From Candidatus Binatia bacterium (GTDB lineage: Bacteria; Desulfobacterota; Binatia; UBA12015): a stretch of 64,000 nucleotides of DNA. The notes beneath the pieces were generated by a model. The model ran no database searches, was not told the origin of the DNA, and worked only from the letters and a program-made list of their open reading frames with translations. Positions 16,989 to 26,709 of this stretch are shown here, in pieces. The first letter of the stretch is position 1, and each line of letters begins with the position of its first letter. The DNA lies in NCBI GenBank assembly GCA_029243485.1, contig JAQWRY010000085.1, positions 45,834 to 109,833 of the forward strand, in the 5' to 3' direction. Both the position numbers and the translations under genes were made by a program.

Positions 16989-18041
16989 ATGGCCGCGACC
17001 GCGCAAAGGATGCGGGTGGCCTTTTGCCAGGCCGCAGGAGAGGTGCAGCTTCGCGAGGCGGCGGTGCCCCGCCCCGTCGGGGACGGTGAGGTGCTGGTTC
17101 GCGTGCGGCGTTGCGGCATCTGCGGCAGCGACCTGCACTGGTACAACGGGGAGACTCCCCCTCCCCTGGTTTGCCCGGGCCACGAGATCGCCGGCGTCGT
17201 CGCCGCGGTGGGAACAGGCGTTGCGAACCTGAGCGAGGGAGATCGGGTCACAGCCGAGGGGATGCGAACGTGCGGCGCGTGCGCGTTCTGCCGGGCCGGC
17301 CGCAGGCAGCTGTGCCCCGGCATTCGGATCCTCGGCCTCTCGACCCCCGGAGGGTTCGCCGACTACCTGCTCACCGATGCCCGCCACCTCTACGCGGTGC
17401 CGGACGGGATCGACGACGAGCTCGCTCAGCTGACCGAGCCGCTCGCCGTCGGCATCCACGCGCTGCACCAAGCGGACTTCCAACCCGGCGGGCGGGTTCT
17501 GGTTCTCGGGGCCGGCTCGATCGGTCTGCTATGTGTCCCCGCCGCCGTTGCCGCCGGCGCAAGCGAGATCGTCGTGTCGGCACGGCGACCGCACCAACGG
17601 GACGCGGCTCTCGCCCTCGGGGCGCATCGGGTGATCGACCCCGCGAGCTTGCGCGGCGCAGCCGTGGCCCGCGCCGACGCGGGGTTCGATCTGGTGATCG
17701 ATACGGTCGCCGACCCGAAAACCAGCCTCGAAGATGGCCTCCTGGCCGTCCGGCCCGGTGGAGCGGTGGTGGTCGTCGGGGTTTACACGGCGCGAGCGTC
17801 CCTCGACGCGCTGCGGCTCATGACGCACGAGATCCGGCTCATTGGTGCCATGTGCTATGCTGGGACTGGAAACCGAGCCGATTTCGAGGTTGCCCTCGGC
17901 CTCCTCGAGAGCGACGGAGAGGCCATCCGCAGGGAGATCGTGACCCATCGGGTCCCGTTTGAGGCCCTCTCGGAGGGCTTTCGGCTCGCGGCGGACAAGA
18001 CCACGGGTTCGGTCAAGGTGAGCGTTGCGATTTCCGACTAG
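16989..18041 (+). CDS. Zinc-dependent alcohol/polyol dehydrogenase (MDR family)
   Basis: This 350-residue medium-chain dehydrogenase is close in pattern to sorbitol, threonine and idonate dehydrogenases. The catalytic zinc site is visible as RRCGICGSDLHWY and GHEIAGVVAAVG; structural zinc cysteines follow in RTCGACAFCRAGRRQLCPG. The Rossmann domain contains VLVLGAGSIGLLCV (about 172-185). The substrate is unknown: the HWYNGETP loop recalls polyol dehydrogenases. It stands alone between the histone-like gene and the sigma factor. Confidence 0.87.
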   Translation: MAATAQRMRVAFCQAAGEVQLREAAVPRPVGDGEVLVRVRRCGICGSDLHWYNGETPPPLVCPGHEIAGVVAAVGTGVANLSEGDRVTAEGMRTCGACAFCRAGRRQLCPGIRILGLSTPGGFADYLLTDARHLYAVPDGIDDELAQLTEPLAVGIHALHQADFQPGGRVLVLGAGSIGLLCVPAAVAAGASEIVVSARRPHQRDAALALGAHRVIDPASLRGAAVARADAGFDLVIDTVADPKTSLEDGLLAVRPGGAVVVVGVYTARASLDALRLMTHEIRLIGAMCYAGTGNRADFEVALGLLESDGEAIRREIVTHRVPFEALSEGFRLAADKTTGSVKVSVAISD

Positions 18042-18095
18042 GATCAGACCGTTAGCTCGTAAGGATCCGCCCACCGGAACGTCAGTTTCGGCCCG

Positions 18096-18833
18096 ATGGC
18101 GGTGGATGCGGGTGTCCTCGGAGCGGGGACGTGGGTGGGGTTGGTTCAGCGACCGGCAAGGCGGGCACGCGTGAGCCCGGGCCGCGACAAGCTCCAGGCC
18201 GTCCCCGACGCGCCGACCTCCGACGCCCACCACAAGGGCCTCGCTTTCGTTGAGCGCTGCCGGGCAGGAGAGCTAGGCATCCAAGAGGAGTTCCTTGAAG
18301 CCTACGGCCCCCTCGTCCGCTTCGCGATGTCTTCCGTGCTTCGGCAGCGAAGCGTTCGGCTCGAAGCCGAGGAGACCGCCGACCTCTTCCAGAGCCTTCT
18401 CCTGTCGTTCTTCGATCGAGGGTGCCGCCGATTGAAGATGTACGACGGCCGCGGCGGCGCGTCATTCGCGACCTTCGTGCGCGTGTGCGCCACCCGCCAG
18501 ACTCTCGACCACCTCCGACACCTTCGCCGACAACCAACCTTCGTTCGCGAGGATAGAACCACCACCGGGCGCGGACTCTTCGACGACATGCCCGACCCCG
18601 GCGCCGGGCCCGAAGCGGCCGCGGCCACCGCAGAACGCATCCGTCAGCTGGGCAACCTGGTGGCGACACTACCGCCGCGCGAGCAGATGCTGGTGCGACT
18701 GCACTTCATCGACGGCCGCAGCATCCCCGAGGTCGCCCGGGTGCTCGGCATCACCGACAACGCGACACACGTGCTCAAGTCACGCCTGCGTGCAAAGCTG
18801 CGAGAGCGGATGGGGCTGGACGATCATGAGTGA
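18096..18833 (+). CDS. Sigma-70 family (ECF-type) RNA polymerase sigma factor
   Basis: Region 2 spans about residues 50-130 (LVRFAMSSVLRQRSVRLEAE, FATFVRVCATRQTLDHLRHL) and region 4 about 180-240 (LPPREQMLVRLHFIDGRSIP, then a helix-turn-helix with LGITDNATHVLKSRLRAKL). The two-region layout without region 3 fits an ECF-type factor. The ATG at 18096 has no clear ribosome site; a GTG at 18171 would start closer to the conserved part. The gene ends 8 nt inside the following anti-sigma gene (ATGAGTGA), so the pair is cotranslated and presumably autoregulated. The regulon is unknown. Confidence 0.85.
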   Translation: MAVDAGVLGAGTWVGLVQRPARRARVSPGRDKLQAVPDAPTSDAHHKGLAFVERCRAGELGIQEEFLEAYGPLVRFAMSSVLRQRSVRLEAEETADLFQSLLLSFFDRGCRRLKMYDGRGGASFATFVRVCATRQTLDHLRHLRRQPTFVREDRTTTGRGLFDDMPDPGAGPEAAAATAERIRQLGNLVATLPPREQMLVRLHFIDGRSIPEVARVLGITDNATHVLKSRLRAKLRERMGLDDHE

Positions 18834-20502
18834 CCTGCTCAGACGTGCGCTCGGTGACGTGCCGACCGAGGACCACCTCGGTGACGCGCTCCTGAGCCGC
18901 TATCTCGATGGGGCGCTCGAGGGCCCCGACCGAGAATCTGCCGAGCGGCACCTCGGGAGATGCCCTCGTTGTACCGAGGATCTCGCCGCTGCCGTTCGCG
19001 TCGAGATCGAGGCAGAAGCGCTCGAGGTCACTCGCCCGCGCGCTGCGCCGCAGGCCGCGCGCCCGGTCGCACGAGCCGAGTCCTCGACGCGCACCTGGCT
19101 TCGACTGGCCGCAGGCATCGCTCTCGTGTTCGGCGCGCTCCTGCTGAGCCGCGAGGCCGGGCGACTCGTTGCCGGACGGCTCGAGCCCGTCCTCGTCGCG
19201 CAACTCGAGGAGTGGACCGAGCGCGATGTCACGACGAAGGGCACCTCACTCGTCGTCAGCGGTGGGCCCGGAATCGAAGTCGCCGGTCTAGAGATCACCG
19301 ACGACCCGAGCTTCTCCGATGAGAACTTCGCCTCCGTCGAACGAATCGCGCTTCACGTGCATCCGTCCGCTCTTCTCGGCGGCCGACTCGAGGGCTCCGT
19401 CGAGCTCGATCGTCCAGTCCTCCGCCTTGTTCGAAATGCGGGCGGTGAGTGGAACATCGAGACCCTCGGTGGCCGGGTTCCCGGCGCTCGCGGAGTCGCC
19501 GGCATCGTTCGAGCCGAGGTCGACCGCGCTCTGGAGCAAGCCGCCGCGGGCCTCCCTCCGACCGGCATCACGGACGAGCCCCGCGTCCAGCTTACTTCCG
19601 CGACCATCGACGGCGGCATTCTCGAGATCGAGGACATCGGAGGCGGCGGCGAGCCCCTACGGGTCCAGAACGTCAACCTTTCGTACCACGGGATCCCCGG
19701 GCGACGTGCCGCGCTTTCACTGGACGGTCAGCTCGGATCCGAGAAGGACCGCATCGCACTGCGCGGTGAGGTCGGTCCATTCGAGGGAAGCGTCGTCCCC
19801 GTGTACCGCTTTCGTGAAGTCGAGCTCGAAGCCGTCCCGGTGGCGAAGATACCCGGCGGGCCCGCAGCGGTCATCGGTCAGCTCACGTTCGATGGCCATC
19901 TAGAGAGCGCGGGACGCGCCCTCGGAGAGATCGTCGCGGCCGCACGCGGCGGTGGCGAGATCGGACTGTGCTGCGGAACGTTCAAAGGACGCAATCTCGC
20001 ACGGGACTTCCTCGAGCGCCTCGGCGAACTTTCGGGCGGACGCCAGCTTCTTCGCGCTGCGCGCAACGATGCGGCGCTCGCCTCCGCACTTGCGTCGGCC
20101 GATACTCCCTACGACCGTCTGGGTGGCATGGCCGATCTCGACCCCGGCACGCTCCACATCGCAGGACTCGAAGTCGACACGGGCCTCTTCCGCGCCGACG
20201 CCGACGCATCCATCGGACTCGAAGGCACTCTCGCCGCCGAAGGCTCCATCCAACTCTCGCCGGAAGTCGGCGCGATTCTGCTCGCGGCTGCGCCGGCGTT
20301 CGATGCCCTCTCCGAGACCGACGGCTCGATCCACTTGCCCTTCCGGGCGAGCGGCAGTTGGGCGAACCTACAGATCGACCTCGACGTGAAGGCACTCGTC
20401 GCGCGCCTCGGCATTGCGACGCCGCCGAGCCTTCTGGCCCTGTTCCGTCATGGCGGGAAGACGAACGGACTGTGGGCCGCGCTCGCCTCCTCTCCGGGCT
20501 GA
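18826..20502 (+). CDS. Membrane anti-sigma factor fused to a large AsmA-like periplasmic domain
   Basis: Starting at ATG 18826, the 558-residue product has a cytoplasmic zinc-finger anti-sigma domain: SRYLDGALEGPDRESAERHL followed by His42-x3-Cys46-x2-Cys49. A membrane helix follows at about 91-108. The remaining ~440 residues resemble AsmA proteins, with GIEVAGLEITDDPSFS, RIALHVHPSALLGGRLEGSV, LDRPVLRLVRNAGGEWNIE and a C-terminal SGSWANLQIDLDVKALVA. AsmA-like proteins act in envelope lipid and outer-membrane homeostasis. The layout suggests a sigma factor held by a sensor that itself resembles a lipid-transport protein. I have not seen this domain pairing described; the AsmA call is by pattern only. 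Confidence 0.75.
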   Translation: MSDLLRRALGDVPTEDHLGDALLSRYLDGALEGPDRESAERHLGRCPRCTEDLAAAVRVEIEAEALEVTRPRAAPQAARPVARAESSTRTWLRLAAGIALVFGALLLSREAGRLVAGRLEPVLVAQLEEWTERDVTTKGTSLVVSGGPGIEVAGLEITDDPSFSDENFASVERIALHVHPSALLGGRLEGSVELDRPVLRLVRNAGGEWNIETLGGRVPGARGVAGIVRAEVDRALEQAAAGLPPTGITDEPRVQLTSATIDGGILEIEDIGGGGEPLRVQNVNLSYHGIPGRRAALSLDGQLGSEKDRIALRGEVGPFEGSVVPVYRFREVELEAVPVAKIPGGPAAVIGQLTFDGHLESAGRALGEIVAAARGGGEIGLCCGTFKGRNLARDFLERLGELSGGRQLLRAARNDAALASALASADTPYDRLGGMADLDPGTLHIAGLEVDTGLFRADADASIGLEGTLAAEGSIQLSPEVGAILLAAAPAFDALSETDGSIHLPFRASGSWANLQIDLDVKALVARLGIATPPSLLALFRHGGKTNGLWAALASSPG

Positions 20503-20521
20503 ACTACCCGAGCGAGAGAGC

Positions 20522-22018
20522 CTAAGCGATTTCGTCGGGGAGCTTACGCGGAAGCAGAAGAAGCACGCGGGTACTACTGCGATCGATCGAACTGATCAGC
20601 AGCAGGTCGCCATTTGCGTTGATGTCCGCGATCGAGATGTCGTCGACGAGGATGCCGCCGTCTACCTCGGCGCCAAGCTCCAGCAACGTCTCCAGCGGCC
20701 CGCCATTCCAACGAATGAGTCGCGTACCACTGATTTTGCGGTCACCGTTCTCCTCATCGATGACGCCGAGCCTCGCGACGAAGACGACGTCGCCATTGAC
20801 GCCCACTCGAACCTGCTGGATGTCGAGGATGTCCTGCGGATCGCCCTTATGGTCATCGGCGAAGCCTTGCCCCTCATGGACGATGTAGCTTCGCCGCCCG
20901 TCCTTCCAGGCGCGGAGGCTGACCAGGTTGTTCCCACCAGCCGCATCGGACTCGAAGAACACGCGGTAGATCACCTGGTTGTTGCCGTCGATGCCTTCGG
21001 CCCGTACGTCGACCTCGGGATGCCCCTCGAAGTTGCCGCCGTTCTTCTCGACCGTGGTGAGGAAGCCCTCGTCGTAGAACAACACGTGCTCCTGATCTCG
21101 CTCTCCGTCGCCGTCGGTATCGAAAAAGCCGTCGATCGCGATGGCGCCCGTCGGTGAGATCGCACGGGGCCTGGCGGAGAACAACACGCCGAGCCCCTCG
21201 ATGTTGCCGCGACGAGCTAGGAGGCCCTCGAACTCACCATCCCGGATCAAGCCGATCAGCGGCTCGTTCCCGCGGGCCGGGAGTCCGACGGCGGTTTCTC
21301 CGCGCGAGTTCGCCTCGAGAAGGACCGAAGTCGGCGTCTGGTCGCTGAGCGCGTTCGGAATCTCAACGCGGCTTCCCTGGCCGTTCTGAACCGCGTATAC
21401 GCGGAGATCGCAGCTGATGTCCGGGTCGGTTGGGTCCGTGTTGTCGACCGTGCACGGGCTCGTGCCGAGGGTGAACACGACGCTCCCCGATCCGGCGACA
21501 CGCATCGCTCCCAGCGTACGAAACCCATCCGGAGTCTCGCCCGGCGGCGTCCGCGCCAACGTCGACAGTTCCGACCCGTTCCAGAAGAACAAGCCGTCGT
21601 TGTCGAGCTCGTTGCCGACCTCGAAAGCGAACTCGCCCGTCGGAGCCATGCTCAGGTTACGAACGTTGGCGAACGAGAGACCCTCGGCGCGGGAATCTCC
21701 TACGGTGAGGACGGATCGCATGCCTCCATCCGGACTGCGGAGAAAGACGCCGTTTCGAGACGGCGTGGCGCGCTCCGAAGCGATGATCGCGACGGTGCGG
21801 TCGTCAGACATCTTCGCCGACTCGATCGTGCCGACCCTGAACTCGCCCGGGAATGTGTTTCCATCGCGGGCGAGCACACGCAGCTTGTCCGGCGTCGGCG
21901 GAGGATCGCCACCGCCACCACCACCACCACCACCACCACAGCCCTCCGTCACCAGAACCGTGGCAGCCAGGGCCATTCCAAACAGGCCAATCCGTCGAGA
22001 CCGCATTTTTATCATCAT
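20522..22018 (-). CDS. Secreted lipoprotein-like protein, NxxGxxAF-repeat/DUF7453-like
   Basis: The likely start is ATG 22018 behind AAGGTG; other in-frame ATGs lie close. An N-terminal hydrophobic segment (FGMALAATVLVTEGC) followed by ten glycines suggests a lipoprotein with a flexible tether, though the lipobox is not canonical. The rest (about 450 residues) is a beta-propeller-like series of repeats: MAPTGEFAFEVGNELDNDGL, ANSRGETAVGLP, ISPTGAIAIDGFFDTDGDGE, VGVNGDVVFVARLGVIDEEN and INANGDLLLISSIDRSS. These resemble the NxxGxxAF repeats of DUF7453/choice-of-anchor proteins. Function is unknown. It is convergent with the anti-sigma gene. Confidence 0.72.
   Translation of the reverse strand: MMIKMRSRRIGLFGMALAATVLVTEGCGGGGGGGGGGDPPPTPDKLRVLARDGNTFPGEFRVGTIESAKMSDDRTVAIIASERATPSRNGVFLRSPDGGMRSVLTVGDSRAEGLSFANVRNLSMAPTGEFAFEVGNELDNDGLFFWNGSELSTLARTPPGETPDGFRTLGAMRVAGSGSVVFTLGTSPCTVDNTDPTDPDISCDLRVYAVQNGQGSRVEIPNALSDQTPTSVLLEANSRGETAVGLPARGNEPLIGLIRDGEFEGLLARRGNIEGLGVLFSARPRAISPTGAIAIDGFFDTDGDGERDQEHVLFYDEGFLTTVEKNGGNFEGHPEVDVRAEGIDGNNQVIYRVFFESDAAGGNNLVSLRAWKDGRRSYIVHEGQGFADDHKGDPQDILDIQQVRVGVNGDVVFVARLGVIDEENGDRKISGTRLIRWNGGPLETLLELGAEVDGGILVDDISIADINANGDLLLISSIDRSSTRVLLLLPRKLPDEIA
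21914..21942. repeat. Trinucleotide (CCA)n tract encoding the polyglycine tether
   Basis: About nine consecutive CAC/CCA triplets encode the glycine run just after the presumed lipoprotein cysteine. Slippage would alter tether length without changing frame. Confidence 0.75.
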
Positions 22019-22192
22019 GAGCATCACCTTCGGGTGGGAGTGAGCCATCAGGGTAAGGCCAGAATCACGATCTCAGCAAGGGGGTACGCAATGCCAATCG
22101 GACGATCCGGGAGCCGCCTCCACAACCGACATGTGGATTGCTCGATGGTCTGCCAAGGCGCCGCCTTCCCGACACCGGCGGGGTGGGCGGAA

Positions 22193-22489
22193 TCAGGCCC
22201 TGGAACGGAGTTCTGCGGGCGATTCCGGGACGAGATGCCCGTCCTGCTCTACCCGCAGGGCGCCGACCAGGTCGTAACGCTGCCAATAGATAAGCCGCTG
22301 CCTTGGCCGACTCGGCTCGTGACGCGGCTTGTCGTAGACCCACTTCTCGTTGAACTCGATCCCGTGTTCGGTCGTGAGTCGCGGCTCGTTCACGCTTCCG
22401 ACCGTGTGGTCGGGGGTGCCGAACAGCCGAACGATCTCGTTTCGGCTCAATACGGCTTCCTGTTTGGTATCGATCTCGGTCTCGGCCAT
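22193..22489 (-). CDS. Small protein of unknown function at the end of the nuo run
   Basis: ATG 22489 lies 14 nt after nuoF with a GGAG site just upstream. It gives a 98-residue soluble, charged protein containing SRNEIVRLFGTPDHTVGSVN, GIEFNEKWVYDKPRHEPS and QRLIYWQRYDLVGALRVEQ. There are no cysteines for a cluster and no membrane helix. I do not recognise it. Position suggests cotranscription with complex I genes; an assembly or accessory role is only a guess. The frame stays open upstream into nuoF, but the ATG with its ribosome site fits better. Confidence 0.65.
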   Translation of the reverse strand: MAETEIDTKQEAVLSRNEIVRLFGTPDHTVGSVNEPRLTTEHGIEFNEKWVYDKPRHEPSRPRQRLIYWQRYDLVGALRVEQDGHLVPESPAELRSRA

Positions 22490-22503
22490 GGCTCCGTCTC
22501 CGC

Positions 22504-23793
<1,290 letters not shown>

Positions 23794-23796
23794 GCC

Positions 23797-24339
23797 CTAA
23801 CCCTCCCCGTCTTTCGCAGCATCCTGCGCCGCGAGCCGGGCGCGCAATTCTTCGAGCAATCCCAGCAGGTCGTCCCCGCTGAGGTTCTCGCGGTAGCGCT
23901 CGTTGTTCACCTGGATCACCGGAGCAGTGCCGCACGACCCCAGGCACTCGACTTCGCCGACGGAGAAGTTCCCGTCCGGGGTCACTTCTCCCGGGCGAAC
24001 TGCGAGCATCTTTTCGAGCTGACCCATGATCCCGCGCGCCCCCTGCAGGCAGCACGAGAGGTTCGTGCACACACGCAGGTGGCAACGACCCACCGGCTCA
24101 GAGTTGAACATCGCGTAGAAGTGGATGACTTCCCACACTTCGATCGGCTTGAGTTCGAGGAGGTCCGCGACTTCCGGCACGACTTCCTTCGGGATCCAGC
24201 CCTCGAAGGTGTCCTGCACGAAGTGCAGCGCGGACAGGAGTACCGCGCGCTTTTCCGGGTACTTCGGAAATTCCGCGATGATCCTCTCGCGAAGCGCCTT
24301 AGGAAGAACCGGGGCCACGGCGGCCGGCTCAGCGGTCAC
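23797..24339 (-). CDS. nuoE: NADH-quinone oxidoreductase subunit E
   Basis: NuoE holds the N1a [2Fe-2S] cluster. Ligands appear as CTNLSCCLQGA and, further on, ECLGSCGTAPV, in the family pattern C-x4-C ... C-x3-C. GTG 24339 (GTG ACC GCT) overlaps the nuoD stop by 11 nt and sits behind a G-rich ribosome site; a TTG at 24351 is also in frame. About 180 residues, with a slightly longer acidic C-terminal tail (RLAAQDAAKDGEG) than usual. Confidence 0.93.
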   Translation of the reverse strand: MTAEPAAVAPVLPKALRERIIAEFPKYPEKRAVLLSALHFVQDTFEGWIPKEVVPEVADLLELKPIEVWEVIHFYAMFNSEPVGRCHLRVCTNLSCCLQGARGIMGQLEKMLAVRPGEVTPDGNFSVGEVECLGSCGTAPVIQVNNERYRENLSGDDLLGLLEELRARLAAQDAAKDGEG

Positions 24340-25549
24340 ATTCGCCCCCAATCATATTGACCATGTCGAACGTCGGGATCACGTCGGCAAGCATTCCCCC
24401 CTCGACCATCGGCGACATCGCCTGCGTATTCGAGAAGCTGGGCGAGCGGGCACGGCACTTGTAGGGCTTCCCGCTTCCGTCGCTGACGAGATAGAAACCC
24501 AACTCGCCGTTGCCACCCTCGACAGCCTGATAGACCTCGCCGACCGGCGGCCGAGGCCCCTCGGTGACGAGCTTGAACTGCGAAATGAGCTGCTCCATCC
24601 GCGAGAAGACCTGCGCCTTTGCGGGAAGGCGCACGCGCGGATCGTCGAGGTCGACGGGGCCACCCGGCAGTTCGCCGAGGCATTGCTCGACCATCCGGGC
24701 GCTTTGCCGGACCTCTTCGCATCGAACGAGGAAGCGATCCATGTTGTCGCCGGACTCGCCGACCGGAACATCGAAGTCGACTCGGTCGTAGACGAGGTAC
24801 GGGTCGGTGCGTCGAAGATCGAGCGGCACACCGGCCGCTCGGAGCAACGGCCCCGTGACGCCGAGAGCGATCAACTCTTCCTTCGGCAGGACTCCGGTCC
24901 CCTCCATCCGATCTCGGAAGATCGGATTCGCAAGCAGCAGATCCTCGAAGTCCGTATGGAGGCGAGCCACTTCGGCCATCTTCTCGCGGGCAAGCGCCGC
25001 GAACTCCGGGCCGATGTCGTTTGAGACGCCGCCGATCCGGACGTAGTTGCACGTCACGCGGGCGCCGCACATCGTGTCGAGGATGTCCCAGGCGCTCTCG
25101 CGAGCCTCGACCGCGTAAAGAAACGCGGTGAACGCACCGAGTTCGAGCGCACAAGCGCCCATACACGTGAGATGATCCGCGATGCGCGACGCTTCGCTCG
25201 CAATGACCCGGAGGTACTGACACCGCTCAGGGACCTCGACGTCGAACAGCTTCTCACACGCGAGTGCGTAGCCGACGTTGTTGATCATCGGCGAGACGTA
25301 GTTCAGCCGGTCGGTATACGGGAAGGCCTGGTAGTACAGCCCACTCTCGCACTCCTTCTCGAAGCCGCGGTGGAGATAGCCCACTTCGACCTCGGCGCTA
25401 AGAACGGTCTCACCGTCGAGGCGAAGGTTCATCCGAACCGTGCCGTGAGTCGCGGGGTGCGACGGGCCGAGTTTCATCTCGAGCGGCTCGAACGGAATGT
25501 CGAGCCGGTCGGTGCTCTCCTCGGCGGTCTTTTGCTCCTGCTCTGCCAT
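24329..25549 (-). CDS. nuoD: NADH-quinone oxidoreductase subunit D
   Basis: NuoD is the 49-kDa subunit that forms the quinone pocket with NuoB. The 406-residue protein contains MKLGPSHPATHGTVRMNLRL and EVGYLHRGFEKECES, with His and Tyr residues that line the quinone site, and ends in the conserved PTFDMVNMIGGECDR. An acidic, Gln-rich N-terminal extension of about 20 residues precedes the core. It begins 15 nt after nuoC and overlaps nuoE. Confidence 0.95.
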   Translation of the reverse strand: MAEQEQKTAEESTDRLDIPFEPLEMKLGPSHPATHGTVRMNLRLDGETVLSAEVEVGYLHRGFEKECESGLYYQAFPYTDRLNYVSPMINNVGYALACEKLFDVEVPERCQYLRVIASEASRIADHLTCMGACALELGAFTAFLYAVEARESAWDILDTMCGARVTCNYVRIGGVSNDIGPEFAALAREKMAEVARLHTDFEDLLLANPIFRDRMEGTGVLPKEELIALGVTGPLLRAAGVPLDLRRTDPYLVYDRVDFDVPVGESGDNMDRFLVRCEEVRQSARMVEQCLGELPGGPVDLDDPRVRLPAKAQVFSRMEQLISQFKLVTEGPRPPVGEVYQAVEGGNGELGFYLVSDGSGKPYKCRARSPSFSNTQAMSPMVEGGMLADVIPTFDMVNMIGGECDR

Positions 25550-25564
25550 GATCTAGGACTCGCG

Positions 25565-26134
25565 TTAGCTGCGGGACTCGCCGCTGTCGGCATTGGCGCC
25601 CACGGGCGCTCCCGGACCGATGAGGGGCTGTCTCTTTTCCTTGGGGTAGTCCTTACGCAGCGGATGACCTTCGAACTCTTCGTAGAGATAGATCCGCTTC
25701 AGGTCTGGGTGGCCGTCGAACTGGATGCCGTAGAGGTCCCACGCTTCGCGCTCGAGCCAGTTCGCGCCGGACCAGACGGGCACGACACTGGCCACCTTCG
25801 CGTCATCCTCTTCCAGGGGAACCTTCAGGCGCAAGCGGTGGTTCTTCTGTATCGAGAGCAGGTGGTAGACGACCTCGAAGCGCGGCTTGCGACCGAGGTA
25901 GTCGACCGCCGTCACGTCGACGAGCATGTCGAAAGCATTCACCGGATCGTCGCGCAGAAAAGAGCACGCATCGACGAGCGATCCACGATCGAGAACCGCC
26001 GTGCGGTCGCCGCGGAAGGAGTGCGTCGCCAGGACAGCCTCGCCGAATTTGTCGCGCAGGCTCTGCAGCAACGGATCTTCGGGCGCGCTCTGCTCCGCGC
26101 TCTTCTCGACCGTCGGCTCGTCGACGTCACTCAA
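25565..26134 (-). CDS. nuoC: NADH-quinone oxidoreductase subunit C
   Basis: NuoC is the 30-kDa peripheral subunit. Motifs are FDMLVDVTAVDYLGRKPRFE, the WLEREAWDLYGIQFDGHPDL signature and GHPLRKDYP near the end. The most plausible start is TTG 26134 behind AAGG, giving 189 residues; the frame is open further upstream inside nuoI, which I read as overlap shadow. C and D are separate here, unlike the fused NuoCD of enterobacteria. Confidence 0.9.
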   Translation of the reverse strand: MSDVDEPTVEKSAEQSAPEDPLLQSLRDKFGEAVLATHSFRGDRTAVLDRGSLVDACSFLRDDPVNAFDMLVDVTAVDYLGRKPRFEVVYHLLSIQKNHRLRLKVPLEEDDAKVASVVPVWSGANWLEREAWDLYGIQFDGHPDLKRIYLYEEFEGHPLRKDYPKEKRQPLIGPGAPVGANADSGESRS

Positions 26135-26156
26135 AGGACCTTCGCTCCCTTCCGAC

Positions 26157-26699
26157 TCAACGCTCGTAGCTTCGCCGCACGTACTCGAGGCGGCGCGCCA
26201 GGCTATCGACCGGCACAAGGAGGTCGTCCTTGTGCCACAACGTGCCGGCTCGACTGAACGCGGCGATCTCGACGCGATCGCTCATGACGATCGCTTCTTC
26301 CGGACAGGCTTCTTCGCATAGCCCGCAGTACATGCAGCGCCCCATATCAATGTCGAAGACCTGCGGGTAACGCTCGATTGCATCTTCGGTCTCGTCGGGG
26401 ACGATGTGGATGCAGTCGACCGGACAGGCCCACTCGCAAAGACCGCAGGCCACACAACGCTCTTTGCCGTTGTCCATCTCGACCAACACCGGCATCCCGC
26501 GGAACGCAGGCGGCTTCACGACGTCCTCTTCTGGATACATGATGGTCGCGACCGTCGGCTTGCCGATGATCCAACCCCAGAGATTCCGGAAGAAGTGACG
26601 TGAGGTCACACGCAGTCCGACCATGATGGCCCGAATGGAGAACGGGCCTGCCATCTTGGCAATGGCGGCTCGATCTACTTTGACGACGCGGCTTGCCAT
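26157..26699 (-). CDS. nuoI: NADH-quinone oxidoreductase subunit I
   Basis: NuoI carries clusters N6a and N6b. Two ferredoxin motifs are visible: RCVACGLCEWACPVDC and RCMYCGLCEEACPEEA, each with four cysteines. ATG 26699 starts the family N-terminus; the frame upstream lies within nuoG. The 180-residue protein also contains GLRVTSRHFFRNLWG and YPEEDVVKPPAFRG, typical of NuoI. It sits 10 nt after nuoG. Confidence 0.94.
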   Translation of the reverse strand: MASRVVKVDRAAIAKMAGPFSIRAIMVGLRVTSRHFFRNLWGWIIGKPTVATIMYPEEDVVKPPAFRGMPVLVEMDNGKERCVACGLCEWACPVDCIHIVPDETEDAIERYPQVFDIDMGRCMYCGLCEEACPEEAIVMSDRVEIAAFSRAGTLWHKDDLLVPVDSLARRLEYVRRSYER

Positions 26700-26709
26700 G
26701 ATTGTCGCC

